Virus record (IMG/VR): IMGVR_UViG_3300006923_000006
Location: 99,652 to 163,651 of that record
Reading direction: 5' to 3' (one strand)
Length of the DNA: 64,000 nt
From: a virus
Shown: positions 9,018-17,016 of the stretch, in pieces
Position numbering within the stretch: position 1 is the stretch's first letter
Layout of the letters: each line of letters starts with the position of its first letter
Program-made: the position numbers and the translations under genes
Notes under the pieces: model-generated
What the model was told of the DNA's origin: nothing
The model's database searches: none
Seen by the model: the letters and a program-made list of their open reading frames with translations, nothing else

Positions 9018-9941
9018 ATGAAAGTATTAGTCAGCGGAGCGGGTGGGTTCGTGGGAAATGTTTTGTGCCGCCAACTTCTGTACAAAGGACATCAAGTAGT
9101 AGCTTTTGACAATTTTCATAAGGGCCAATGCGATGCGTTAATTCCACTGGTCAGTAATGATAATTTTTCCTTCATATATGGAGACGTAACAAATAAATCA
9201 GACGTTACTAAAGCAATGTCTGGAATAGACGGAATTATCCACCTAGCAGCAATAGTTGGTGTTCCCGCATGTAATCGCCATCCAGCATTAGCAAAAGCGG
9301 TTAATGTAGAAGGAACGCAAAATATAGTAAATGCCAAATCTCAAGATATGCCGATTGTGTATGCTTCTACTGGTTCTGTTTATGGAGCAGTTGAAGGAAC
9401 ATGTACAGAACGTAGTCCAACAAACACAAATACGCTTTATGGTATTACAAAACTAAATGCAGAAAAAATTATTAGAGATACTACAAATTCCGTATCTTTA
9501 AGATTTGCAACAGGTTTTGGTTTAAGTCCGTGTATGCGAGTAAATTTATTAGTTAATGACTTTGTTTATAGAGCTAAAAACGAAGGTTGCTTAACTGTGT
9601 TTCAAAAATCTTTCAGAAGAACTTTTATTCATGTTACAGACATGGCACGAGCACTAATTTTTTCTTTAGAACACAACAAAACATTTAAAAACGACGTTTA
9701 TAATTGTGGTGACAATAATTTAAACTGGACCAAAGAACAACTATCGGAGTATGTTAAAGAAAGGACTGGATGTTATGTTAGTTATGCAGAGTTTGGAACA
9801 GACGCTGACCTTAGAGATTATGCTTGTGATTTTAGCCTGTTAAATGAAGAAGGGTTCTTTTGTACGGTTACCATGGAAGAAGGTATAGACGAACTTATTA
9901 AAGCAACACCGTTATTACAAATAAGACATCAATATGAATAA
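9018..9941 (+). CDS. NAD-dependent sugar-nucleotide epimerase/dehydratase (SDR)
   Basis: 307 residues. Complete extended-SDR motifs: VLVSGAGGFVGNVLC, then IIHLAAIVGVPACN, the catalytic ASTGSVYG strand, and YGITKLNAEK (YxxxK). RRTFIHVTDMARALIFSL is the substrate-domain signature. It should modify a nucleotide-activated sugar. It differs clearly from the SDR at 5267, so the island probably performs at least two separate sugar conversions. Start at 9018 has a GGAGAT site upstream. Confidence 0.85.
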   Translation: MKVLVSGAGGFVGNVLCRQLLYKGHQVVAFDNFHKGQCDALIPLVSNDNFSFIYGDVTNKSDVTKAMSGIDGIIHLAAIVGVPACNRHPALAKAVNVEGTQNIVNAKSQDMPIVYASTGSVYGAVEGTCTERSPTNTNTLYGITKLNAEKIIRDTTNSVSLRFATGFGLSPCMRVNLLVNDFVYRAKNEGCLTVFQKSFRRTFIHVTDMARALIFSLEHNKTFKNDVYNCGDNNLNWTKEQLSEYVKERTGCYVSYAEFGTDADLRDYACDFSLLNEEGFFCTVTMEEGIDELIKATPLLQIRHQYE

Positions 9942-10089
9942 ACAAGAAGAACATGTGTATTGGATGACACAAAAAGAACTAGTAACTTGGTTATTAAGAA
10001 ATTCTGCTCATAATTCTGATGGTTCTATAACTATACCAAAAACAAAAGTAGACTTTTTAGAAAAGAAACTAGGATTTAGAAATGAATAA
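9934..10089 (+). CDS. Small hypothetical protein
   Basis: 51 residues (MNKQEEHVYWMTQKELVTWL...), starting inside the end of the SDR gene and ending inside the start of the sulfotransferase gene, so it fills the gap exactly and is probably translated by coupling. It is charged, probably helical, with no recognised motif. Confidence 0.5.
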   Translation: MNKQEEHVYWMTQKELVTWLLRNSAHNSDGSITIPKTKVDFLEKKLGFRNE

Positions 10090-10861
10090 ATTAATAAATT
10101 TCATAGGACTACAAAGATGCGGTACTCACGCGGTTGCAAACTGGATTATTCATCAAAGTGAAAACGCAGAAAAAGAACAACATCCAACACACTTTCATGA
10201 TGATGTTTGGTATTATGATTGGGGCTCTTTTACATGTGGCATAATGTTTAACTCTAGATTTCCACATAATCCAGAGATTGGATATAATCATCTTAAAAAA
10301 ATCAAAGAATATTTAGGCAATCCAACTGTTGATGTGTGTCTTTTGTGTTATGAGTGTTCTTTAGTTTATATGCATTATGATTGTAAAGCAGAACCCGATT
10401 TATATGAAACAGATAGAAAAAACTTTCAATCTAATAACGAACAAACAGTTATATTACTTAGGGATGTTAAAAATTGTTTTGCTAGTTTCTACAAAAAATA
10501 CGGTCATGTACCTCAACATATTATAGGACATTGGGAAGCTAGAGCTAATGAAATACTTGGAAAAACGAAAAATGTTCCAAATCATGTATTCTTAAATTAC
10601 AACAAATGGTTTATTGACAAAAAATATAGACAACAACTATGTAATGATTTAAGTTTATATTTTACTGACATTGGCAAAAGTCAAGTTCCAAATTTTGGTG
10701 GTGGTTCCTCTTTTTCTGGCAGACAAGCAGATGGTAACGCAAGTTCTATGGACGTACTAACCAGATTTAGAAATTTTGATAAAAACGCAGGATTCCAACG
10801 AACACTGCAAACCCATAAACACTTAGTTGAATTATCGGACGAAATTTTTGGAGAAATGTAG
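10082..10861 (+). CDS. Sulfotransferase-like protein
   Basis: 259 residues. FIGLQRCGTHAVANWII is a P-loop-like 5'-phosphosulfate binding loop of the PAPS-dependent sulfotransferase type, and VILLRDVKNCFASFYKKYG fits the 3'-phosphate site (RDxxxxxxS). HIIGHWEARANEI and VFLNYNKWFIDKKYR correspond to later helices of the family. It likely sulfates the sugar product or another carbohydrate. No PAPS-making genes are nearby, so host PAPS would be used. The kinase-like P-loop fold is an alternative. Confidence 0.65.
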   Translation: MNKLINFIGLQRCGTHAVANWIIHQSENAEKEQHPTHFHDDVWYYDWGSFTCGIMFNSRFPHNPEIGYNHLKKIKEYLGNPTVDVCLLCYECSLVYMHYDCKAEPDLYETDRKNFQSNNEQTVILLRDVKNCFASFYKKYGHVPQHIIGHWEARANEILGKTKNVPNHVFLNYNKWFIDKKYRQQLCNDLSLYFTDIGKSQVPNFGGGSSFSGRQADGNASSMDVLTRFRNFDKNAGFQRTLQTHKHLVELSDEIFGEM

Positions 10862-10867
10862 ACAATA

Positions 10868-11809
10868 ATGGAAATTAACTTAAAGGAAAAAAAATGTTTA
10901 ATTACGGGTTCTGGCTCAATGATTGGGCTCGCTGTTGTAAAATCTTTGAAAAGACGTGGTGCTGACTGTATTGAAGTTTATCATAAGGACTGGGATTTAG
11001 AGTACGGACCTGAAGTTGATGACATTTTCCGACTTATGCAACCAGATTACGTATTTCACTTGGCTGGATATAACGGCGGAATTGAATGGAATAGAAAATA
11101 TCCAGCAGACATTTTTAAACGCAACGTTCAAATGGGTTTAAACATCCTTAATAGCTGTGTAACATACAATACCAAAAAAATAGTATCAGTTATGGCATCT
11201 TGTGCTTACCCAGATATGCCCGCAGAAGAATACGAAGAAAAAGATTTCTGGGCAGGCTTACCAAACTCAAGCGTAGAATGTCATGGACTGGCCAAACGAA
11301 TGCTACACGCTTATTCTCGACAGATTAACAAACAATACGGAGACCAAGCTACAACCGTTATTTTAACTAACTCATACGGTCCTCACGACAGTTACCATCC
11401 AGAAAAAACCAAAGTTGTTGGAGCAGCAATTAAAAGAATAGTTGAAGCTCAACAGAACAACACGGATTGTACGTTTTGGGGCAGTGGCAAACCATTGCGA
11501 GAATTTATGTTTTCTCTTGATGCAGGCGAAGCCATTGTACAGACCATGGAAAAATACGACAATTTTGAGTCTCCTTTAAACTTGGGTTCTGGACAAGAAG
11601 TATCCATTCAGAGATTGGCTTATACCATATCTAAAATAGTAGGATATGACAGTAACAGAATACATTGGGACACAACCAAACAGGATGGCCAAATGAGAAA
11701 AAGATTAAATACTACCAAAATGAGAGAATATCTTAATGTCCCAATTACTAGACTAGAAGACGGATTGTTCAAAACTATCGAATGGTATAAGGAGACATAT
11801 TGTGACTAA
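10868..11809 (+). CDS. GDP-L-fucose synthase-like SDR with altered catalytic residues
   Basis: 313 residues. The NAD loop LITGSGSMIGLAVV, HLAGYNGGIEWN, and the run TNSYGPHDSYHPEK, then FWGSGKPLREF place it next to GDP-fucose synthase. Compared from memory with the E. coli enzyme, the catalytic Ser is Ala110, the Tyr of YxxxK is His139 (CHGLAK), and the active-site His after GPHD is Lys182; Cys112 and Lys143 are kept. It may have lost reductase activity or changed reaction. A GDP-mannose dehydratase, the usual upstream enzyme, is encoded at 53340-54500. Confidence 0.7.
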   Translation: MEINLKEKKCLITGSGSMIGLAVVKSLKRRGADCIEVYHKDWDLEYGPEVDDIFRLMQPDYVFHLAGYNGGIEWNRKYPADIFKRNVQMGLNILNSCVTYNTKKIVSVMASCAYPDMPAEEYEEKDFWAGLPNSSVECHGLAKRMLHAYSRQINKQYGDQATTVILTNSYGPHDSYHPEKTKVVGAAIKRIVEAQQNNTDCTFWGSGKPLREFMFSLDAGEAIVQTMEKYDNFESPLNLGSGQEVSIQRLAYTISKIVGYDSNRIHWDTTKQDGQMRKRLNTTKMREYLNVPITRLEDGLFKTIEWYKETYCD

Positions 11810-12278
11810 AAAAGTCGGATTAGTTCTTCCTCATTTACATTCGTCTCAGATTGCCTTTTTTGGATTGAGTTATATCAACAATATTGTCAGTCAAACCAAC
11901 GAGTATGATTTTGCTGTTTTTTATCAAGATTTGTTACCTGCGTGCGTGCGTCCTAATTGTGCTATTATGAACTACAACGAAATATGGACCCATAATGGAC
12001 TATTGATTGCTACTAATTTAGATACCGCCGATGCTTGTTTACGAACAGTGTCATCGTCAAAAACATTATTTTATGTTAATGACTTAGAATGGTTGCGAAA
12101 AGATAGACATAATTTCTTACGAAACATCAACATATATCGCAATGTAAGCTATCTCGTATGCAGAAGCGAACACCACGCCAAGCAACTACAACACTACTGC
12201 AATCGCAAAGCTGACGCCGTAATTTCTTTGTTTAATTTGACACAAATTCTTGACTTCGCATTTGACAAAACCGTCTAA
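11802..12278 (+). CDS. Glycan-island protein, resembles a glycosyltransferase N-terminal half
   Basis: 158 residues from a GTG start at 11802 with an AAGGAGA site, overlapping the previous stop. KVGLVLPHLHSSQIAFFGLSY opens like a GT-B domain, with IWTHNGLLIATNLDTAD, TLFYVNDLEWLRKD and VSYLVCRSEHHAKQL in the order typical of acceptor domains, but the donor-binding half is absent. It may be a truncated transferase or an accessory subunit. The coding end contains the promoter for the next operon. Confidence 0.5.
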   Translation: MTKKVGLVLPHLHSSQIAFFGLSYINNIVSQTNEYDFAVFYQDLLPACVRPNCAIMNYNEIWTHNGLLIATNLDTADACLRTVSSSKTLFYVNDLEWLRKDRHNFLRNINIYRNVSYLVCRSEHHAKQLQHYCNRKADAVISLFNLTQILDFAFDKTV

Positions 12279-12289
12279 AACCGTATACT
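12262..12289 (+). promoter_or_regulatory. Sigma70-type promoter
   Basis: TTGACA (12262-12267), 16-base spacer, TATACT (12284-12289). It lies in the last codons of the glycan island and reads into the annealing-protein gene 45 bases downstream, so recombination genes can be expressed apart from the glycan genes. Confidence 0.75.
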
Positions 12290-12334
12290 GTATTGTACAG
12301 AAAATTAGATGTTTTTGAAGAATCGGAGAAAATG

Positions 12335-13261
12335 ATGACAATCCCACAAGAATACAAAAGCGTGACCGTTGCAGACCTACGAGCAGAATTGGTTTTACTT
12401 GACGTAGACGACGATATCGTAAACGCTCTTAAAGGCAAACAAGCTCTTGTAGATTACTTGGTAGATACTAAAAACGCTAATGTAAATCTAGAGGAAGTAA
12501 AAGAAGTAGAAGAAGCACAAGTAGATACTGACCAAGACGAAGTAATTCCAGATTACAACTCTCCAGAATGGCAAGATTTTGTAATGTCTAAATTTACTGA
12601 TAGTGAAACAGTAGAAAACTCTAAAGGTAAACCAGAACCAAAAGTAGGTGGCTTACGTAGAGTAGTTGGATTACTAATTGGTGATATCCTTGAAAGCTAT
12701 CCTCAACATTACACACCTTCGTTAGACGCTGGTGTAGACGGTAGAGCAAGTTGCTCTTATATTATCAAAGTAGATTTTGGTAATGAAGTTAGAACATTTG
12801 GTGCTGTTGCTGACAGTTGTATTAATAACACTGACGATTTCGTGGCTGGATATCCATTAGCGGTAGCCGAAACACGAGCAGAAAGCAGAGCACTTAAAAA
12901 GATTTTGCGGCTTGAGGGTCTAGCAGCAGAAGAAACAACCAGAGACAAAGACCCCACAATATTTGCCAGAACGGCAAAAAAGGAAGCAAGTGTGAATATT
13001 GATAATGATACTCCAACAAGTATTACTTCTGCTCAAATTAATATGATTACTAAAAAATGTGAATCGTTTAAAATAGATGTAGAGAAGTTCATTAATTCAG
13101 GAGTAAACAAATACAATAAATTTGAAGACGTACCTTATGAAACAGCACAAAGAATGATTAAGCGTCTAAATGATTATCAATCCAACACTTCTACAACCAA
13201 GCACATTGATGTACCTGACGGGTTAAAACTTGTCGATATTGACGCGAAAAACGCAAACTAG
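12335..13261 (+). CDS. Probable single-strand annealing protein (Rad52/Erf-like)
   Basis: 308 residues; the second of two adjacent ATGs is chosen for its six-base distance from GGAG. Residues about 10-42 look like a SAP/HeH DNA-binding motif (VADLRAELVLLDVDDDIVNA). The core GGLRRVVGLLIGDI, then GRASCSYIIKVDFG, and AGYPLAVAETRAESRALKKI resembles phage Rad52/Erf-type annealing proteins, and the C-terminus (SAQINMITKKCESFKID) is a helical module often joined to them. It would anneal single strands for recombination-dependent replication. Family is by eye; homology search would settle it. Confidence 0.55.
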   Translation: MTIPQEYKSVTVADLRAELVLLDVDDDIVNALKGKQALVDYLVDTKNANVNLEEVKEVEEAQVDTDQDEVIPDYNSPEWQDFVMSKFTDSETVENSKGKPEPKVGGLRRVVGLLIGDILESYPQHYTPSLDAGVDGRASCSYIIKVDFGNEVRTFGAVADSCINNTDDFVAGYPLAVAETRAESRALKKILRLEGLAAEETTRDKDPTIFARTAKKEASVNIDNDTPTSITSAQINMITKKCESFKIDVEKFINSGVNKYNKFEDVPYETAQRMIKRLNDYQSNTSTTKHIDVPDGLKLVDIDAKNAN

Positions 13262-13270
13262 GAGAAAGTG

Positions 13271-13639
13271 ATGAAAGTAACTTATGATAGCAATACCAAA
13301 GGTCTTAAAGCAGAATTTGATTGTGCAACACAACAAGAGTTGTTTAAAGAATTGTCTGAATTTCAAGAAGTCTTTGAAGATGTCCCTACTAGAAAAGATA
13401 GTAACGGAAATCTAATGAGTCCGAAAGATTTGCGGTTTAACATCCGTAAAAACGGTGATGACGAATACTTTGAAGTTCGATACGTTGGCGACAACAAAGA
13501 ATTTTGGGGTGTGAGAAAAGCTTTTGGTTGCCATAAGAAAGGTGGAGGACTATTCCCACAACGTAAGGATAAAGACGGAGAATACCTACCCCACAAAGGT
13601 TGGGTAAAATGGGACAAGGAATCAGAAAAATACGTGTAA
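13271..13639 (+). CDS. Conserved phage protein paired with annealing protein
   Basis: 122 residues from ATG 13271, six bases after AGGAG. The pattern FKELSEFQEVFEDV, then YFEVRYVG, then FGCHKKGGGLFPQRKD and GWVKWDKE matches a small phage protein usually encoded right beside a recombinase or ssDNA-binding gene. The cysteines seen in many relatives are largely missing. Ends just before a strong terminator, so it closes a two-gene operon. Biochemical role unknown; a single-strand DNA partner is possible. Confidence 0.55.
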   Translation: MKVTYDSNTKGLKAEFDCATQQELFKELSEFQEVFEDVPTRKDSNGNLMSPKDLRFNIRKNGDDEYFEVRYVGDNKEFWGVRKAFGCHKKGGGLFPQRKDKDGEYLPHKGWVKWDKESEKYV

Positions 13640-13655
13640 CAGCGTAATATACTAC

Positions 13656-13687
13656 AAAAATAGGTCAGAGAAATCTGGCCTATTTTT
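13656..13687 (+). terminator. Intrinsic terminator
   Basis: A 14-bp stem (one G-T pair) closed by a GAAA tetraloop, with AAAAATAGG on the left arm and CCTATTTTT on the right. Placed 16 bases after the previous stop, it ends the annealing-protein operon. The A-run on the left arm means it could also work for - strand transcription. Confidence 0.85.
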
Positions 13688-13701
13688 ATAGAGGGACTTC
13701 A

Positions 13702-13911
13702 ATGAGTAAACAAAAAACACATACACCAAGAACACTATGTAAATCATTAACACAATTGAGAAATATAGCTAAAAACTCACATTACAACGAACATTTTACA
13801 AAAGAAGAATCTAAATTTATATACGATATTTATAATAAATCATTTGATATAAGAAGAAGGCTAATGTTAGAACATAATTTAGATATACACAACGATTATA
13901 GGGACGTATAA
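13702..13911 (+). CDS. Small hypothetical protein
   Basis: 69 residues with a GAGGGA ribosome site; basic and helical (KSLTQLRNIAKNSHYNEH, FDIRRRLMLEHNLD). Its stop shares a base with the next start. No recognised family. Confidence 0.5.
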   Translation: MSKQKTHTPRTLCKSLTQLRNIAKNSHYNEHFTKEESKFIYDIYNKSFDIRRRLMLEHNLDIHNDYRDV

Positions 13912-14246
13912 TGTACGTAGTATACAGAAAACACCTTTGGAAAATACCCAAAAGAAAGCTTAGAAAATCTAGGTCTAGAAAAGGTCTTAAAAAATGTCTG
14001 GATAAAATACTAGATAGTAGACCACAACCAGAATTTGACATTGGAACAGCTTGCGGTTGGATAATTAAATTCGGCAATCAAAAAAGTTTCGACGCTGTAT
14101 CTAGGTCAATGAAAATAATGGAAGAGGGTTTCAAAAACAAAAAACCGTCACCTTATACAGACAAACTTAACCAATGGGCAAAGGAAGGTTTAAAAGATGA
14201 ACAACGACGAATCGACAAAATTGTTGCCAAAGCAAAAAAACTTTAA
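13911..14246 (+). CDS. Hypothetical basic protein
   Basis: 111 residues. The first third is very rich in Lys and Arg (KIPKRKLRKSRSRKGLKKC), which suggests nucleic acid contact; the rest is helical (FDAVSRSMKIMEEGFKNKK). Directly coupled to the preceding gene and overlapping the next by 50 bases. No recognised family. Confidence 0.45.
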   Translation: MYVVYRKHLWKIPKRKLRKSRSRKGLKKCLDKILDSRPQPEFDIGTACGWIIKFGNQKSFDAVSRSMKIMEEGFKNKKPSPYTDKLNQWAKEGLKDEQRRIDKIVAKAKKL

Positions 14247-14400
14247 TGAATGGTCGTGGAGAATCCTAGCTGCCTTTAGTTTTTCTGGTTTAATGTTTCT
14301 TGCTATATTAAAACTATCTCCTGCGTGGTTGATAGGTATCTGCGGGATTCTTTCGCTTTATAATTTTATAAGATGTTTATTACTTGCTAACAATCTATAA
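14197..14400 (+). CDS. Small membrane protein
   Basis: 67 residues with an AAGGAAGG site upstream. Two hydrophobic segments, about residues 22-39 and 44-62 (RILAAFSFSGLMFLAILKL and WLIGICGILSLYNFIRCLL), predict an inner-membrane hairpin. Overlaps the previous gene by 50 bases in another frame. Unknown role. Confidence 0.45.
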   Translation: MNNDESTKLLPKQKNFNEWSWRILAAFSFSGLMFLAILKLSPAWLIGICGILSLYNFIRCLLLANNL

Positions 14401-14409
14401 AGGAAACAA

Positions 14410-15801
14410 ATGACAATTAAAGACGCAGTAAATACAGCAAACGAAGTATTTGCGTGGTGGAAAACCGTACCTGCCCCACAAAGGGGTGACTTGATTAGGG
14501 AGTTCGGGAATACTTTAAGGAAAAATAAGTCTAAACTTGCGGAAATTATCACGGAAGAGTCTCGCAAACCTATATCGGAAGCTTTGGGTGAGGTACAGGA
14601 AGCTATTGATATGTGTGACTTTGCTTGTGGTTTGAGTAGACAACTGTATGGTCTGACTATGGGAAGTGAACGACCTAACCACAGACTACAGGAAATGTGG
14701 CACCCGCTAGGACCAGTTGGTGTTATCTCTGCGTTTAATTTTCCTTGTGCTGTTTGGGCATGGAACTTCTGTTTAGCTGTTGTGTGTGGAAATCCGGTTA
14801 TCTGGAAACCAAGCGAAAAGACTGAAAAGACTGCGGAATTATGTAAAAAACTATGGAACGATACGGTATTTGACACAGCAGAAAATAGAATTGGAGGTTT
14901 CAGTCCAGGTGCTGACTTTGATTTGGTACAAATAATCAAAGGAGGACAAGAAGCCGCAGAAGAAATGGCTGACCACCCAGGTATTAAATTAGTAAGTGCA
15001 ACAGGCAGTACTAAAATGGGTAAGAACATTGCTGAAAGAGTTGCCAGACGTTTGGGGCGTAGTCTATTAGAACTAGGCGGAAATAACGGCGGAATTATTT
15101 GTCCTAGTGCAGACCAAGACTTGGCATTACGCGGGGTTGTGTTCTCTGCTGTTGGAACTACCGGCCAAAGATGTACTACTTTACGTAGGTTATTTGTACA
15201 TACCGACATCTACGACGAATTCGTAGGTAAGCTTAAAGCCGTATATCATAAACTTGAGCCAGGAAATCCCGCAGAATCTAAAACACTGTTTGGACCATTG
15301 ATTGACGAAGCAGCAGGCGATAAATATATAGACACTATAATTGATTCCAAAAACGTAACATCGAGAGGTATAATTTATGACAATATTAATGACAAAATCA
15401 AGTACGTACATCCAGCCTTAATAGAATTAGACAAACCTAACGAAGCTTGTAAAAAAGAAGTGTTTGCACCAATATTATATATTTTTCCTTACAGTAATTT
15501 GCGTGACGCTATATCGCTACACAACGATGTACCACAAGGTTTGAGTAGTTGTATATTTACTAGAGATATGCAAGAGGCAGAGTTGTTTATTGGACCAGAA
15601 GGAAGTGATTGCGGAATTGTTAATGTTAACATTGGTCCGAGTGGAGCAGAGATTGGTGGGGCGTTTGGTGGCGAGAAAGACACCGGAGGAGGGAGAGAAA
15701 GCGGAAGTGACGCTTGGAAAAATTACATGCGTAGAACTACCGTTACTATTAATTACGGAAACGACTTACCGTTGGCTCAAGGAGTACAGTTTGAATTGTA
15801 A
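14410..15801 (+). CDS. Aldehyde dehydrogenase, ALDH7 type
   Basis: 463 residues with an AAAGGAAA site. It oxidises an aldehyde to the acid with NAD(P). Motifs: WHPLGPVGVISAFNFPCAVW (Asn110 of the oxyanion hole), WKPSEKT (Lys133), the GSTKMG dinucleotide turn, LLELGGNN with Glu221 as general base, and GQRCTT with nucleophile Cys255. The closest pattern is the aminoadipate-semialdehyde (ALDH7) branch. About 40 N-terminal residues usual in the family are missing, while the catalytic core is intact. Not expected in a phage; it may act on a sugar or amino-acid aldehyde, in the host or in the glycan pathway. Confidence 0.85.
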   Translation: MTIKDAVNTANEVFAWWKTVPAPQRGDLIREFGNTLRKNKSKLAEIITEESRKPISEALGEVQEAIDMCDFACGLSRQLYGLTMGSERPNHRLQEMWHPLGPVGVISAFNFPCAVWAWNFCLAVVCGNPVIWKPSEKTEKTAELCKKLWNDTVFDTAENRIGGFSPGADFDLVQIIKGGQEAAEEMADHPGIKLVSATGSTKMGKNIAERVARRLGRSLLELGGNNGGIICPSADQDLALRGVVFSAVGTTGQRCTTLRRLFVHTDIYDEFVGKLKAVYHKLEPGNPAESKTLFGPLIDEAAGDKYIDTIIDSKNVTSRGIIYDNINDKIKYVHPALIELDKPNEACKKEVFAPILYIFPYSNLRDAISLHNDVPQGLSSCIFTRDMQEAELFIGPEGSDCGIVNVNIGPSGAEIGGAFGGEKDTGGGRESGSDAWKNYMRRTTVTINYGNDLPLAQGVQFEL

Positions 15802-16006
15802 ATATATAGATGTTCAAAAATATCTTCAAACAGATAGTTTATTTTCTCGTGAAGATATAGACAAATGTATCGCATCACAAGATATGATAGACGATTTTAT
15901 TACAAACGGTAAATATATTTGTGTAGAAGGTTTAGACTTTATTATTGAAGGGTATTGTCAAAACGGCATATTTATGTTAACTAACATTACAAAAAAAGCC
16001 CGCTGA
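15791..16006 (+). CDS. Small hypothetical protein (TTG start)
   Basis: 71 residues from a TTG at 15791, selected because AAGGAG lies six bases upstream and the frame has no suitable ATG; it overlaps the aldehyde dehydrogenase end. Sequence is acidic (CKYIDVQKYLQTDSLFSRED) with no known motif. Its stop codon sits inside the terminator hairpin. Confidence 0.5.
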   Translation: MNCKYIDVQKYLQTDSLFSREDIDKCIASQDMIDDFITNGKYICVEGLDFIIEGYCQNGIFMLTNITKKAR

Positions 16007-16023
16007 TTAAAGCGGGCTTTTTT
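15992..16023. terminator. Two-way intrinsic terminator between convergent arms
   Basis: A perfect 12-bp stem, AAAAAAGCCCGC paired with GCGGGCTTTTTT, around an eight-base loop. The A-run and T-run make it work in both directions; it separates the rightward operon from the leftward HNH gene. Confidence 0.95.
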
Positions 16024-16040
16024 ATTGTAGAATTCTTATA

Positions 16041-16910
16041 TTATCTCTGATTCTTAAAATCTTCTATTATATTAGGATGATTTTCTGAAACATAATCATA
16101 AAATTGTTTAAAACACCTAAAATTCTCTGACGAACCCCTTTTAGATGGTGTAGATATTGCATCTTCTGGTTTCCAACCAGCTTCTCTAAGTCTATATATT
16201 AGTGAATTATAAGTACATTTACACCTACTATCTAATGACCAATTGTTGGCGTTTTTAGTTTCTCCCCATGCTGTTATGTTGATACTAACACTACGATTAT
16301 CGCTTTGTTCTTTAGTAGTTGCCCATCTGCAATTTTCTGGACAATAATTTCCAAGATTGTCTTTTCTATCAATAGATAATTCGTCAGAATATCCGTTTTT
16401 CATAGCCCAATTGTAAAAATTATCAAAAACAAGCCATTCTTCGCATACTCTAATACCTTTGGCTCCATAATTTTTATAAGCTCTCTGGCTTTTATATATA
16501 CATCTGGCTTTCATGCCATTCCAAATACTAAACAATCTATGGTCGGAAAGACCGTGTGTAGTATTTTTCTTTGTAACATCTGGTCTTCTACGGTCTGGCC
16601 AACCAACTTTTCCTTTATTAAGTTGTGTTAACTTATAAACAGATGTTTTACCACATCCTAACGTAGATTTAACTTTTGCCATACTTATATGTGTGTTGCC
16701 GTCGTGTGTGATATATATATCTATAATTTCCCATCCTTTAACAACATCTCCAACAACACATGTTTCTTTTTCTAATCCAAGCTCGTTATACTTATGTCGA
16801 ACAGACCTAGTTGTTCTTCCTAGTATCTTTGCTATGTCCTTACAAGCAATACTTGGTCCATGTTTTGTTAAGTAATCCAATTCTTCTTGTGTCCAAATTC
16901 GTCCTGCCAT
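16041..16910 (-). CDS. HNH homing endonuclease, free-standing
   Basis: 289 residues. The first 50 form a Myb/SANT-like helix-turn-helix (WTQEELDYLTKHGPS, CKDIAKILGRTTRSVRHKYN). A second DNA-binding stretch (STLGCGKTSVYKLTQLNKGK) precedes the nuclease: LFSIWNGMKARCIYKSQRAY, YGAKGIRVCEEWL, ELSIDRKDNLGNYCPENCRW, the typical phage HNH/AP2-type core. It would cut DNA lacking the element and spread by repair. It has its own promoter at 16958-16986 and ends at the two-way terminator, so it is a self-contained insertion between the two arms. Confidence 0.85.
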   Translation of the reverse strand: MAGRIWTQEELDYLTKHGPSIACKDIAKILGRTTRSVRHKYNELGLEKETCVVGDVVKGWEIIDIYITHDGNTHISMAKVKSTLGCGKTSVYKLTQLNKGKVGWPDRRRPDVTKKNTTHGLSDHRLFSIWNGMKARCIYKSQRAYKNYGAKGIRVCEEWLVFDNFYNWAMKNGYSDELSIDRKDNLGNYCPENCRWATTKEQSDNRSVSINITAWGETKNANNWSLDSRCKCTYNSLIYRLREAGWKPEDAISTPSKRGSSENFRCFKQFYDYVSENHPNIIEDFKNQR

Positions 16911-16957
16911 AAAAAATCTCCCATTCGTGTAAATAAAGTAAAAGTTTTCTCTACTTA

Positions 16958-16986
16958 CTTATACACCAATGGGAGCAAAATGTCAA
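16958..16986 (-). promoter_or_regulatory. Sigma70-type promoter of the HNH gene
   Basis: On the minus strand TTGACA (16981-16986), 17-base spacer, TATAAG (16958-16963), about 48 bases before the HNH start. Near-consensus and unlike the -10-only late motif elsewhere on this strand. The 16911-17016 gap holds nothing else. Confidence 0.8.
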
Positions 16987-17016
16987 TAAAATTTTATACA
17001 TTTTTGGTATTATTCC

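Noticed and set aside
14358-15209. Long minus-strand frame opposite the aldehyde dehydrogenase
   Set aside because: It mirrors the codon pattern of a clear gene and has no ribosome site or protein motif.
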